Part shown: one piece after another, positions 51,649-60,655 of the stretch
Position numbering within the stretch: the first letter of the stretch is position 1
How the letters are laid out: each line of letters opens with the position of its first letter
Source of the DNA: Actinomycetes bacterium
GTDB taxonomy: Bacteria; Actinomycetota; Acidimicrobiia; Acidimicrobiales; Acidimicrobiaceae
Assembly: GCA_021819725.1 (NCBI GenBank)
Contig: JAKAQR010000010.1
Location: 51,791-115,790, forward strand
Direction of reading: 5' to 3'
Length of the DNA stretch: 64,000 bases
Notes under the pieces: model-generated
What the model was told of the DNA's origin: nothing
Databases searched by the model: none
The model's input: the letters and a program-made list of their open reading frames with translations, nothing else
Program-made: the position numbers and the translations under genes

Positions 51649-53018
51649 GCACCACGCAGAACATCGTCAATCCAGCCGACTTGAGCGTCTGTGCGACAGT
51701 CGAGTTCCTTGAGGTCGAGGAGGTTGATGAACTCATTCACCGGGCACATCACCGGTATCCGAGTTGGCGGGCAATGACCCCACATGATCGGAGACAACTG
51801 TTGCTCGCCTTTGCGCGCGAGGTTCGTGATCACTGCGAGGAGTTGGCTGAGGCTGAGATGCGCTCAGCTGGCCACCCGATCACCTCGGCTAGAGGTGAGG
51901 CCCTTGGGGTCGCTGATGTGATCGAGTATTTTGCCGGGTTTCCAGAGCACCCTTCGGGTCGTCAGATTCCGGTCGCTGGAGGCATCGACGTTACATTTCG
52001 CGAGCCGTTGGGTGTCGTTGGCGTGATTGTGCCATGGAACTTCCCGATGCTGATTGCGTCATGGGGATTCGCCCCAGCACTCGCCGCTGGCAATACCGTA
52101 GTTCTCAAACCGGCCGAGGCTACTCCATTGAGCGCGCTCATCCTGGAGCGCCTGGCCCTCAACGCTGGATTCCCCGAAGGGGTCTTTCAAGTAGCGCCGG
52201 GACGTGGGGATAGTGCAGGTTGGCGGCTGGCGACCAATGAGCTCGTGAGGAAGGTATGTTTCACGGGATCGACGCGAGTGGGCAAGCAGATTATGGCGGG
52301 TTGTGCCGATCAGATGAAGCGAGTCACCCTTGAACTGGGTGGCAAAAGCGCCAATATCATCTTCGGTGACGCCGACGTGGAGGCTGCGGCCAAGGCTGCC
52401 CCCTTCGCCGTCTTTGACAACGCGGGACAGGATTGCTGTGCACGATCAAGACTGCTCGTCGATCGCGCTATCTACGACGACTTTCTACCCATTTTTCTTG
52501 AGGCCACGGCGTCGATCATCGTCGGCGATCCCCACGACGATCGCACACAGATGGGGCCGCTGATCTCGGCGCAGCAACTCGCCCGCGTGCAGGGGTATGT
52601 CGCCGAAGCTGAGGTTATCTACCAGGTGCCGAACGTTCTCACGAAGGGTTACTACTTCGCACCGACCGTTCTCTCGGGTGCCGATGCCAGCGCTCCTTCG
52701 TGTCGTGAGGAGATCTTCGGACCAGTCGTCTCTGTGGTCCCCTTTGACACCGAGGCCGAGGCGCTCCAGATCGCGAATGACTCGATCTATGGACTCTCCG
52801 GTTCGGTCTGGACGAGAGATCTGTCACGGGCACTTCGGGTGGTCCGCCAACTCGAGAGTGGGAACCTCTCGGTGAACTCCAACTCGTCGGTACGGTACTC
52901 AACGCCCTTTGGTGGGTTTAAGGGATCAGGGATCGGAAGAGAGCTCGGTCCAGATGCACTGGATGCCTTCACTGAGGTAAAAAATGTCTTCATAGCCATC
53001 GAGGAAGAGAAGGGATAG
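51645..53018 (+). CDS. NAD(P)-dependent aldehyde dehydrogenase (PuuC/GabD-like)
   Basis: 457 residues with the ALDH fold: PWNFPMLIASW substrate/cofactor segment, catalytic Glu in LELGGKSANI (about 232) and nucleophile Cys264 in GQDCC. The protein is slightly short because the N-terminal region is compact. It oxidises an aldehyde, probably the product of a flavin oxidase in the cluster, to the acid. It overlaps the GS-like gene (ATGA at 51645) and is followed 7 bases later by an SDR gene, so the three form one operon under the 50158 operator. Confidence 0.93.
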   Translation: MSTTQNIVNPADLSVCATVEFLEVEEVDELIHRAHHRYPSWRAMTPHDRRQLLLAFAREVRDHCEELAEAEMRSAGHPITSARGEALGVADVIEYFAGFPEHPSGRQIPVAGGIDVTFREPLGVVGVIVPWNFPMLIASWGFAPALAAGNTVVLKPAEATPLSALILERLALNAGFPEGVFQVAPGRGDSAGWRLATNELVRKVCFTGSTRVGKQIMAGCADQMKRVTLELGGKSANIIFGDADVEAAAKAAPFAVFDNAGQDCCARSRLLVDRAIYDDFLPIFLEATASIIVGDPHDDRTQMGPLISAQQLARVQGYVAEAEVIYQVPNVLTKGYYFAPTVLSGADASAPSCREEIFGPVVSVVPFDTEAEALQIANDSIYGLSGSVWTRDLSRALRVVRQLESGNLSVNSNSSVRYSTPFGGFKGSGIGRELGPDALDAFTEVKNVFIAIEEEKG

Positions 53019-53025
53019 GGAAAGA

Positions 53026-53790
53026 GTGTTACGTTTGGAGAACAAGGTCGCGGTGATCACCGGAGCGGCGAGCGGAATAGGAGCGGCGAGCGCAAGAAAG
53101 TTTGCTGTTGAGGGTGCCAAAGTCGTGGTGGTTGACTTGGATGAGGAGAAGGGCGCTGCGATCGCGTCAGAGATCGGCGGTCTCTTTATCCGCGCTGACG
53201 TTACCTCCGAGGAGGAGGTGAAGGCGATGTACGAGACAACGGTTGCCCATTTTGGCACGTTGGATGTGTGTTTTAACAACGCTGGGATCTCGCCTCCTGA
53301 GGATGACTCGATCCTTGAGACGGATCTGCAAGCGTGGCGCCGTGTCCAGGACGTCAATCTCACCAGTGTCTACCTGTGTTCAAAGTATGGTATCGAGACC
53401 CTGCTCGCGCATGGAGGAGGATCGGTTATCAACACCGCCTCCTTCGTGGCCCTTGTCGGTGCGGCGACCTCCCAGATCTCCTATACCGCCTCAAAGGGTG
53501 GAGTTCTCACGATGTCGAGAGAATTGGGTGTACAGTTTGCTCGCAGTGGAGTCAGAGTCAATTCGCTGTGTCCTGGACCGGTGAATACACCGTTGCTCCA
53601 GGAGCTCTTTGCCAAAGACCCAGAACGCGCCGCTCGCCGTCTCATTCACGTTCCCACAGGTCGCTTCGCCGAACCCGAAGAGATCGCCAACGCCGTCTGT
53701 TTCTTGGCCTCAGACGAGGCATCCTTTATCACCGCTACGGCCTTTATTGTGGATGGTGGAGTCCATGCAGCCTACGTTACTCCTCTCTAG
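53026..53790 (+). CDS. Short-chain dehydrogenase/reductase
   Basis: 254 residues starting with TTG 53026 (LRLENKVAVITGAASGIGAAS). It has the TGxxxGIG nucleotide motif, Asp at the end of the second strand (VVVVDLDEEKG), which favours NAD, NNAG, and catalytic Tyr153/Lys157 (YTASK). The C terminus FIVDGGVHAAYVTPL is standard. It is the last gene of the GS-ALDH-SDR operon and converges with gntR. It may oxidise or reduce a hydroxylated side chain of the amine substrate. Confidence 0.92.
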   Translation: MLRLENKVAVITGAASGIGAASARKFAVEGAKVVVVDLDEEKGAAIASEIGGLFIRADVTSEEEVKAMYETTVAHFGTLDVCFNNAGISPPEDDSILETDLQAWRRVQDVNLTSVYLCSKYGIETLLAHGGGSVINTASFVALVGAATSQISYTASKGGVLTMSRELGVQFARSGVRVNSLCPGPVNTPLLQELFAKDPERAARRLIHVPTGRFAEPEEIANAVCFLASDEASFITATAFIVDGGVHAAYVTPL

Positions 53791-53821
53791 AGAGCCAGTC
53801 CTGGATGAGCCAGTCACTTGC

Positions 53822-54589
53822 TTAGAGGTTGGAGTCCAAGCCGCTCCAGAGTGTGACCTTCGTACGATCTCCTCGAAAGATATCACGCGCATACTCGACA
53901 ACCCGTCCACCAAGCGAATAGGCGATCCGTTCGATCTGGAGCCCGGGTTGTGCACCTCTCAGTCCAAGCAGCTCCGCTTGGGCTCTGCTCAGGCGGACCG
54001 ACTCAAGAGTCTCGAGAGCACGGGTGGGCCGCTCACCGTAGGTCTCGTCAAGAATAAGGTAGAGCGAGCCGCGAAGGTCGTGTTCGATAAGGCCCGGAAA
54101 TCGCTCGGCTGGAAACCAGGACTGCTCGATCGCCACCGGCTTTTCATCCGCAAGACGGAGTCGATCGATGCGGTAGCAGCCCGTATTAGGGGCGATCTCA
54201 AGGGTTTTCGCAAGTTCGTCGTCGGCTGGCTGCTCCACCGCAGCGAGCACCCGAGCTCCAGGGCGCAAGCCATTGTTTTTCAGCTGCTCGGTGAAGCCAG
54301 CGATTCTACTCAGATCGCAGGCGATCTTTGGACCCTGAACAAAAGTGCCTCCGCTCCTGCCGATTACCTTGGCAACCAGGCCTCTGTTCTCAAGGCGAAC
54401 CAGAGCATGCCTGAGCGTCATGCGAGAGACACCAAAGTGCAGGGCGAGCTCTCGCTCGGCTGGCAGACGGTCGCCGCCCTTGAGCTGTCCGCTCGAGATA
54501 GCCTCAAGGAGCAGGAGTTCGATCTGTTGGTAGGGAGGAACCGATGACTCCTGTTTGAGCGTCGGAAAGTCGGTTAGGTTCGTTCCCAT
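53822..54589 (-). CDS. GntR family (HutC/UTRA type) transcriptional regulator
   Basis: 255 residues from ATG 54589 (MGTNLTDF); ATG 54595 and TTG 54607 are alternatives. The winged helix (about 15-85) contains PPYQQIELLLLEAISSGQL, RLPAERELALHFGVSRMTLRHAL and a GGTFV turn; the UTRA ligand-binding domain (about 95-250) carries YRIDRLRLADEKPVAIEQSWFPAERFPGL. HutC-type regulators bind TGGTCTAGACCA-like sites and sense small sugars, amines or amino acids. It lies in the centre of the amine cluster, which has three such sites, and is divergent from the kinase-like gene. A TAAGAT -10-like box is 8 bases upstream of ATG 54589. Confidence 0.92.
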   Translation of the reverse strand: MGTNLTDFPTLKQESSVPPYQQIELLLLEAISSGQLKGGDRLPAERELALHFGVSRMTLRHALVRLENRGLVAKVIGRSGGTFVQGPKIACDLSRIAGFTEQLKNNGLRPGARVLAAVEQPADDELAKTLEIAPNTGCYRIDRLRLADEKPVAIEQSWFPAERFPGLIEHDLRGSLYLILDETYGERPTRALETLESVRLSRAQAELLGLRGAQPGLQIERIAYSLGGRVVEYARDIFRGDRTKVTLWSGLDSNL

Positions 54590-54621
54590 GTGCATCCATC
54601 TTATCAAAATTTCGGGGGAAA

Positions 54622-55557
54622 ATGGATCGAGATTGCAACAACGAAGTACCAGATGAGATTCGCCGAGTTCTCGACATGACTGAGGTCCAGGCCTCAGTCG
54701 GTCAGTTCCTGACTTTGGAGATTCTCTCCGGCGGACTCACCAATGTCAACTATCTAGTCGCCGGAACACAGGGCAGGGTGGTCGTGCGCGTTGGAGCCAA
54801 GAACGCCGGATTGCTTGCCATCGATCGAGCGAATGAGCGAGCGAACTCGATCTGCGCAGCTGAAGCTGGTGTCGGTGCTCCAGTCCTCGCCCATCGTGAG
54901 GAGCCCTCCATTCTCGTGATTGGCTATCTTGAGGGAAAGACGCTCTCCAAGAAAGACATCCAGAGCGGGGTCTACCTGGAGGGCATCGCGCAGAGTCTAC
55001 GTCGTCTTCATTGCACACGACCCTTTGTGTCGAGGTTTGACATGTTCGATATACAGGCTCGCTATCTCCGGATCGTCAAAGAGCATCACTATTGGCTGCC
55101 GAAGGACTATCTGCGTTATGCTCCCGCCTTTGCCAAGTTGCAAGAGGCATTATTGGTGACAGCGGAGCCGTTGGTGCCGTGTAACAACGATCTTTTGGCG
55201 GAGAACTTTATTGAGTCAGGGGGGATAATCCGTATCATCGACTACGAGTACTCCGGCAATAACGAGGCGAGCTTTGAGCTTGGTAATATCGCGAGCGAAT
55301 CCGATCTCACCGAGGCGCAGCTCGCTCAGCTCTGCTCCTCCTACTGGATGGTCGAGGACGAGGTCAAGGTTGCTCGGGCTCGTCTCTGGGCAATGGCGGC
55401 CAAGTATGGATGGACGCTTTGGGCCTCTATCCAGGATGGTGCGGGGGAGCTGGAGTTTGACTTCATCGAGTGGGGCCTGGAGAAGTACGAGCGAGTGGTT
55501 GCGGAGTTCGAATCGGAGGAGTTCTCCAAACTTCTCCAACGGGTGTCTCGCGCATGA
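54622..55557 (+). CDS. Choline/ethanolamine-kinase-like phosphotransferase (APH fold)
   Basis: 311 residues with RBS GGGGGAAA before ATG 54622. The aminoglycoside/choline kinase fold shows a Gly-rich GGLTNVNYLV loop (about 34-43), RVVVRVGAK, the catalytic loop PCNNDLLAENF (about 192-202; the usual H-N-D reads N-N-D) and the metal-binding IIDYEYSGNNEASFELGN, very like choline kinase and LicA. It would phosphorylate an amino alcohol. Kinases of this type are unusual beside GS-like and DMGDH-like genes and hint that the substrate carries a hydroxyl group. Confidence 0.83.
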   Translation: MDRDCNNEVPDEIRRVLDMTEVQASVGQFLTLEILSGGLTNVNYLVAGTQGRVVVRVGAKNAGLLAIDRANERANSICAAEAGVGAPVLAHREEPSILVIGYLEGKTLSKKDIQSGVYLEGIAQSLRRLHCTRPFVSRFDMFDIQARYLRIVKEHHYWLPKDYLRYAPAFAKLQEALLVTAEPLVPCNNDLLAENFIESGGIIRIIDYEYSGNNEASFELGNIASESDLTEAQLAQLCSSYWMVEDEVKVARARLWAMAAKYGWTLWASIQDGAGELEFDFIEWGLEKYERVVAEFESEEFSKLLQRVSRA

Positions 55558-55588
55558 ACCAGTTGGGACTCCCGGGTGCGCAGGTTGA

Positions 55589-55629
55589 TTGACAACCTCC
55601 AAGAGATCGCCTAGAATGGTCTAGACATT
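55589..55629 (+). promoter_or_regulatory. Consensus promoter with HutC/DasR-like operator ahead of the HAD gene
   Basis: TTGACA (55589-55594), a 17-base spacer and TAGAAT (55612-55617) form a near-consensus promoter. The operator ATGGTCTAGACATT (55616-55629), with a perfect GTCTAGAC core, overlaps the -10 box and start point, ideal for repression. Confidence 0.78.
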
Positions 55630-55646
55630 ATACCAAGGGGGGTTCA

Positions 55647-56339
55647 GTGCTGCTAGGCGCTCCAGTGGAGGCAGTGGCCTTTGATTTCAACGGGACACTT
55701 TCAGAGGATGAACCGCTCCTTGCAGATCTGTTTGTAGCTCTAGCCGAGGAGCAACTCGGCCTCTCGATCACGCGAGACTGGTACTTCGAGGAGCTTGTTG
55801 GACTCTCAGACCCCGAGATTGTCGATCGATTGATGCAACGGGCGAATGTGATCGACGACAGGGAGGTGGCATTCGAATCGCTCCTCGCTGCGAAGGTGGA
55901 GCGCTACTGCCAAGAGGTTCGCCGCTCCCCTCGCATTACTCCCAATGCGATCGCTTTTGTCAAGCGAATCGGGGAGTTGGTGCCGATAGTTCTTGTCAGC
56001 GGGGCCGTCCACGAGGAGGTTGATGCTGCCCTCATGGGTGCGGGATTGGATCACCTTTTCCACACCGTCGTCTGTGGTGACGACGTCGTACGTGGCAAGC
56101 CTGATCCCGAGGGGTTCGAGATCGCCTTGGTCGCTCTCGGGGTTGACGATCCGAGCCGGGTGGTGGTTTTTGAGGACTCGGTGGCGGGGCTCACGGCTGC
56201 CAAGACCCTTGGAATGTGGACCGTCAAAGTGGGTCTGAATCAGGTCGAGGCCGCAAGGGGCCTCTATCAACATTCGATGGACCGACTCTCGCTCGTGGCG
56301 GGAGCATGGTTCATCGATGATCTTGAGAAGTGTGTTTGA
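55647..56339 (+). CDS. HAD superfamily phosphatase (beta-phosphoglucomutase/phosphatase type)
   Basis: 230 residues from GTG 55647 (GGGGGG upstream). Motif I is FDFNGT: nucleophile Asp13 is present, but the general-acid Asp two residues later is Asn15. Motif II (VSGA), motif III Lys (GKPDPEGF) and motif IV (VFEDSVAGL) follow, with a C1 helical cap between motifs I and II. It would remove phosphate from a small substrate, conceivably the product of the neighbouring kinase. It begins a transcription unit with its own strong promoter and operator, followed 21 bases later by the DMGDH-like gene. Confidence 0.88.
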   Translation: MLLGAPVEAVAFDFNGTLSEDEPLLADLFVALAEEQLGLSITRDWYFEELVGLSDPEIVDRLMQRANVIDDREVAFESLLAAKVERYCQEVRRSPRITPNAIAFVKRIGELVPIVLVSGAVHEEVDAALMGAGLDHLFHTVVCGDDVVRGKPDPEGFEIALVALGVDDPSRVVVFEDSVAGLTAAKTLGMWTVKVGLNQVEAARGLYQHSMDRLSLVAGAWFIDDLEKCV

Positions 56340-56360
56340 CCGAGTCAGAAGGGAAGAGAG

Positions 56361-58808
56361 ATGCAGGATTTGCCCGAATCGGCGAGGGTTGTGATCATCG
56401 GAGGTGGTGTCGGCGGCGCTAGTATCGCCTATCACCTTGCGCAGCTAGGCATGACAGATGTGGTGCTCGTCGATCGTGATGAGCTAACCAATGGGTCGAC
56501 CTTTCACTCGGCAGGATTGGTAGGTCAGCTGCGAGGCTCGGTGACGCTGACCAAGATGATGATGTACTCTGCCCAGCTCTACCGTGAACTGGCCAAGGAT
56601 CCGGAGACGGATCCCGGTTGGGTCGAAAGTGGTGGCATTCGACTCGCCTGTACCAAGGAGCGACAGGAGGAGCTCCAGCGTCAGGTGGGCTGGGCGCAGA
56701 CCTTCGGACTCCCCCTCGAGGAGATCTCGGTCGCTGAGGCGAACCGCCTCTTTCCCCTCATGTCGAGCGACGAAGTGGTTGGAGCCACCTTTCTTCCCAC
56801 GGATGGGTACCTTGACCCTTCGCAGTTGACGCAGTCGCTCGCGCGGGTAGCACGAGAGAACGGAGTTCAGATCCATACCAAGACCCGAGTGACAGGTTTG
56901 TTGGTCGAGGAGGGAAGGATACGAGGAGTCGAGACGGATCGTGGGGTGATCCGAGCGGACAAGGTGGTCAACGCGGCCGGGATGTATGCTGCAGAGATAG
57001 GGCGGATGGCAGGGGTCAGGATACCCGTGATTCCGTTCTCGCATCAGTATCTTGTGACGACCGGATTCCGATCCGAGGATGATCGAGTGAGACTACCCAC
57101 GTTGCGAGACCCCGATCTTCTCGTCTATTTCCGTGAGGATGCAAGAGGACTGGTCATGGGTGGTTACGAACGCCACTCCAGGGCCGCCTTCTTGGATGAG
57201 CACCTACGCGATTCGATCCCGGGTGACTTTAACGGCCGCCTCCTGGATGAGGATTGGGACCGATTCGAGGAGATCACCACCAATTCAGCTAAGCGTGTCC
57301 CGATCATGTCCGAGCTCCAGATTCGAAAGCTCATCAACGGCCCAGAGGGTTTTACCCCTGATAATGAGTTCTGTCTTGGCGAAACCGAGGTCGGTGGATT
57401 CTTCGTAGCCGCTGGCTTCTGTGCCCATGGAATCGCCGGTGCGGGAGGCATCGGGAAGGTGATGGCGGAATGGATCGTCGACGGCGAACCGAGTCTTGAC
57501 CTATGGGAGATGGACATTCGGCGGTTCGGTCGTCACTGGCGATCCTATGACTACACGCTGGCAAGAACGAGGGAGAACTACGAGACCTACTATGACATCC
57601 GTTATCCCAACCATGAGCGCACCTCAGCGAGGGGTCTGAAGCGCTCGCCCGCCTACTCATGGCATCGAGAGCATGGAGCGGTCTTTGGCGAGAAGTCTGG
57701 TTGGGAGCGGGTGAACTACTACTCCACGAACGAGGATCCCAGTCTGGAGTACCTCCGTCCGAAGGGTTGGGCCGGCATGAACTGGTCGACGGCGATCGCT
57801 CGTGAACACCTTGGAACGAGGGAGGGTGCAACCCTCTTTGACGAGTCCTCCTTCTCGAAGTTACGCATCGATGGACCTGGTGCCGCGCGGTATCTCAATT
57901 ACCTCGCCGATAACGATGTAGCCAAGGGGCCAGGCCGCATTACCTACACCCAGCTGCTCAACTCCCACGGAGGCATTGAGGCGGATCTGACCATCACCCA
58001 ACTCACCGGCGAAAGCTTTCTCCTGATCACAGGAACGGCGTTCGGGAATCACGACTTTAGTTGGTTGCGAAGCCATCTGCCAGACGATGGCAGTGTCAGG
58101 CTCACCGACGTCACCGGCAGCTACGCCTGTTACGCGCTCTGGGGTCCGAAGTCGCGGGAGATCCTCGCACCGTTGACTGATGCTGACCTTTCGAATGCCG
58201 GATTTCCCTACCTACGAGCACAGGAGATCACCGTTGGTCATGTGCCCGTCCTTGCGTTACGGGTTACCTTCGTTGGTGAGCTAGGCTGGGAGCTGTACTG
58301 TACCAGCGAGTATGGGATGAGCCTCTTTGAGACGCTTGTCGAAGCGGGCGAACCTCATGCAATGATGGTGGGGGGTTATCGCGCCATCGATTCGCTGCGC
58401 CTCGAAAAGGCCTACCGTGTGTGGGGCTCTGACGTGACTCCTGATGATGACCCAATTGAGGCTGGACTCGAGTTTTGCCTCCGTCCCGACAAACCTGGGG
58501 GATTTTTTGGGTCCGAGGGGCTCGCCAAGAGGGAGTCCTCTCGGCGACTTGTCTGCCTGGTGCTCGAGGACTCGAGGTCGGTTGCACTGGGCAATGAACC
58601 GATTCGAATGTCGGGAGCTATCATCGGGAGGGTGACCTCAGGTGGAATAGGTTATAGCGTCGGCAAGTCGATCGCCTATGGTTATGTCCCAGTCGAGTTG
58701 GCGGAGCCAGGGAAGGCCTGCGAGGTCTTCATCTTCGGCGAGTGGATCGGTGCGCTTATCGTCGAGGCGCCTCTCGTCGACCCTCAGATGAAGAGAATTC
58801 GCAGCTAG
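56361..58808 (+). CDS. Dimethylglycine/sarcosine dehydrogenase-like FAD oxidoreductase with GcvT domain
   Basis: 815 residues. The N-terminal DAO domain (about 1-390) has GGGVGGASIAYHL for FAD and GSTFHSAGLVGQLRG, where DMGDH enzymes attach FAD to a histidine. An FAO_M-type linker (about 390-445) leads to a folate-binding GcvT domain (about 450-720) and its C-terminal barrel (about 730-815). Enzymes with this plan N-demethylate dimethylglycine or sarcosine and pass the one-carbon unit to tetrahydrofolate. This is the strongest hint that the cluster's substrate is an N-methylated amine or amino acid. Confidence 0.92.
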   Translation: MQDLPESARVVIIGGGVGGASIAYHLAQLGMTDVVLVDRDELTNGSTFHSAGLVGQLRGSVTLTKMMMYSAQLYRELAKDPETDPGWVESGGIRLACTKERQEELQRQVGWAQTFGLPLEEISVAEANRLFPLMSSDEVVGATFLPTDGYLDPSQLTQSLARVARENGVQIHTKTRVTGLLVEEGRIRGVETDRGVIRADKVVNAAGMYAAEIGRMAGVRIPVIPFSHQYLVTTGFRSEDDRVRLPTLRDPDLLVYFREDARGLVMGGYERHSRAAFLDEHLRDSIPGDFNGRLLDEDWDRFEEITTNSAKRVPIMSELQIRKLINGPEGFTPDNEFCLGETEVGGFFVAAGFCAHGIAGAGGIGKVMAEWIVDGEPSLDLWEMDIRRFGRHWRSYDYTLARTRENYETYYDIRYPNHERTSARGLKRSPAYSWHREHGAVFGEKSGWERVNYYSTNEDPSLEYLRPKGWAGMNWSTAIAREHLGTREGATLFDESSFSKLRIDGPGAARYLNYLADNDVAKGPGRITYTQLLNSHGGIEADLTITQLTGESFLLITGTAFGNHDFSWLRSHLPDDGSVRLTDVTGSYACYALWGPKSREILAPLTDADLSNAGFPYLRAQEITVGHVPVLALRVTFVGELGWELYCTSEYGMSLFETLVEAGEPHAMMVGGYRAIDSLRLEKAYRVWGSDVTPDDDPIEAGLEFCLRPDKPGGFFGSEGLAKRESSRRLVCLVLEDSRSVALGNEPIRMSGAIIGRVTSGGIGYSVGKSIAYGYVPVELAEPGKACEVFIFGEWIGALIVEAPLVDPQMKRIRS

Positions 58809-58848
58809 TGTCGGAGACTTCCACGATGAAGCCTGAAGTGAGAAAGAT

Positions 58849-58876
58849 TTAACATAAATGGTCTTTACCATATAAG
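58849..58876 (+). promoter_or_regulatory. Promoter with HutC/DasR-like operator ahead of the permease gene
   Basis: TTAACA (58849-58854) and TATAAG (58871-58876) are 16 bases apart; the palindrome ATGGTCTTTACCAT (58858-58871, arms ATGGT/ACCAT perfect) fills the spacer. This is the third member of the operator family in the cluster. The transcript would have a leader of about 120 bases. Confidence 0.72.
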
Positions 58877-59005
58877 TTTTCGTGCTACGATCGGTGGCAT
58901 CGCGTATGGAGCGAGTAACACCTGTGGGATCAACGTGAGGTGAACGGGGGTACCTTTCCTTCTTGGTCCTTCAGAGGTGTTCGTAGGAGTAGGGGGATAA
59001 TCCGT

Positions 59006-60526
59006 ATGGCCGACCAACAGCACATCGCCGATTCTCACGATTTGGCGTCCTTTGGCTATAAACAGCATCTACACCGGAGTCTGGGAACGTTCTCGTCCTT
59101 TGCGGCAGGCTACAGCTACATCTCCGTTCTCACCGGTATGTTCGAGCTGTTCGGGTTTGGCTACGCGTTCGGTGGTCCGAGGATGTTCTGGATGTGGCTG
59201 CTCGTCTGGGTGGGCCAGATGGCGGTGGCCTTCTGTTTTGCTGAACTCGCCTCGCGTTATCCCATCGCGGGTTCGGTCTATCAATGGTCAAAGCAGCTCA
59301 ACGGGGCGATCGCCTCCTGGATGACCGGTTGGGTGATGCTCGTTGGCGACGTAGTGACGGTCGCTGCGGTGGCGATCGCCGAGCAGATCGTCCTCCCATC
59401 GATCTGGTCAGGCTTCGAGGTCTTCAAGAACACGACCCAGAACGCCGTGTTTCTTGGGGTTGTCGTCCTGGTGATCACCACGCTGTTGAATATGTCCGGT
59501 GTCCAGATCATGTCGATCGTCAACAACATTGGCGTCGTCGCCGAGCTGGTTGGTGTAGCGGTCTTTGTGGTGCTTCTGGCTTTCCACTTTCAGAGAGGCC
59601 CAGCCGTCGTCTTGCATGCAGAAGGGACTGGCCCCGGCATCCCTGGCTACTCAATCTTTGGAGGCAGTGTCGCCCTCCTGCTTGCGGTAATCATGCCGGC
59701 CTATGTCATGTATGGCTTTGATACCGCCTGCACGTTAGCCGAGGAGACAAAGGATCCCCGTCGCAAGGGTCCAAAGGCGATTCTGACGGCCCTGGCCGCC
59801 TCGGGGCTTGGCGGAGCGCTTCTCCTTCTGTTCGCAATCATGGCTTCTCCAACGCTGAACCCAGCCAAGTTGGGTATCGGTGGCCTCCCCTACATCATCG
59901 AGGCCGCTCTCGGCGCCACCCTTGGCAAGATCATGCTGGCAGACGTGGCGGTGGCGATCTTTGTCTGTACCCTCGCTATCCAAACGGCCACCATTCGTCT
60001 CACCTTCTCGATGGCCAGAGACAACAATCTCCCCTTTGGCAACGTACTCTCGAGGGTCTCGAAGAAGGTGAACTCGCCAATCGTGCCCTCCATTATTTCC
60101 GGTGTGGTGGCAGCACTGATTCTGATAGTCAATATCGGCAAGCCACAGATCTTTACGATCGTGACGAGCGTCGCTATTATCTTCGTCTACGTCGCCTACT
60201 TCATGGTTACCGGCTCGCTGTTGTTCAAACGGGGCAAGCGCGGAATGAACCAGAAGGACAAGGACGGTCTTTTCTCGATGGGTAAGTGGGGCCCGGTCGT
60301 CAATGGGGTAGCGTTCTTCTATGGAGTGCTGATGAGCATCAACCTGATCTGGCCCCGTACCGCCATCTACGGCCCTGGTGTCGATGCATGGGGTGGAGTC
60401 ATCGTCATCGGTGTCGTCGTGGTCCTGGGTTATCTCTACTATCAGACCGTGCAGAAGCGTAAGTACGAGGCCCATGGAATCGTCGCCGATCACCGTGCCG
60501 AATCGAGCAGCGAGATGGTTGACTAG
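59006..60526 (+). CDS. APC superfamily amino acid/amine permease (PuuP/EutP-like)
   Basis: 506 residues from ATG 59006 (MADQQHIADSH), preceded by AGGAG/AGGGGG; an upstream GTG at 58940 would add an unlikely 22 residues. About 12 membrane segments; the first contains GTFSSFAAGYSYISVLTGMFELFGFG, the unwound substrate-binding helix of APC transporters, and a later GFDTACTLAEETKDPRRKGPKAI is typical of the amino acid/choline/polyamine group. It probably imports the amine degraded by the cluster. It is controlled by the 58858 operator. Confidence 0.92.
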   Translation: MADQQHIADSHDLASFGYKQHLHRSLGTFSSFAAGYSYISVLTGMFELFGFGYAFGGPRMFWMWLLVWVGQMAVAFCFAELASRYPIAGSVYQWSKQLNGAIASWMTGWVMLVGDVVTVAAVAIAEQIVLPSIWSGFEVFKNTTQNAVFLGVVVLVITTLLNMSGVQIMSIVNNIGVVAELVGVAVFVVLLAFHFQRGPAVVLHAEGTGPGIPGYSIFGGSVALLLAVIMPAYVMYGFDTACTLAEETKDPRRKGPKAILTALAASGLGGALLLLFAIMASPTLNPAKLGIGGLPYIIEAALGATLGKIMLADVAVAIFVCTLAIQTATIRLTFSMARDNNLPFGNVLSRVSKKVNSPIVPSIISGVVAALILIVNIGKPQIFTIVTSVAIIFVYVAYFMVTGSLLFKRGKRGMNQKDKDGLFSMGKWGPVVNGVAFFYGVLMSINLIWPRTAIYGPGVDAWGGVIVIGVVVVLGYLYYQTVQKRKYEAHGIVADHRAESSSEMVD

Positions 60527-60609
60527 GCGGGTGTGTTGATGACGGCGGGTGTGTTGATGACGGCGGGTGTGTTGATGACGGCGGATGTGTTGATGACGGC
60601 GGGTGTGGC
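60526..60609 (+). repeat. 18-bp tandem repeat between permease and oxidase genes
   Basis: GGCGGGTGTGTTGATGAC begins at 60526 (overlapping the permease stop), 60544, 60562 and 60580 (one G to A change) with a partial fifth copy from 60598. It fills most of the intergenic space before the FAD oxidase. Each unit carries GTGTTGATG, that is potential start codons without ribosome binding sites. Confidence 0.88.
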
Positions 60610-60655
60610 TATCACTTCCTCCTCGGTCGAATCTCTTGGAGAAGGGGAATAGGAG

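Noticed and set aside
53609..54547. 312-codon plus-strand frame opposite gntR
   Set aside because: It is the exact antisense of the well-supported GntR gene and also overlaps the end of the SDR gene in another frame.
59735..60493. 252-codon minus-strand frame inside the permease
   Set aside because: Asp/His-rich antisense translation of membrane-helix codons; no RBS or family resemblance.
60526..60609. Possible CRISPR array or coding repeat
   Set aside because: Units abut without spacers; the minus-strand VINTPA repeat frame has no RBS and no continuation.
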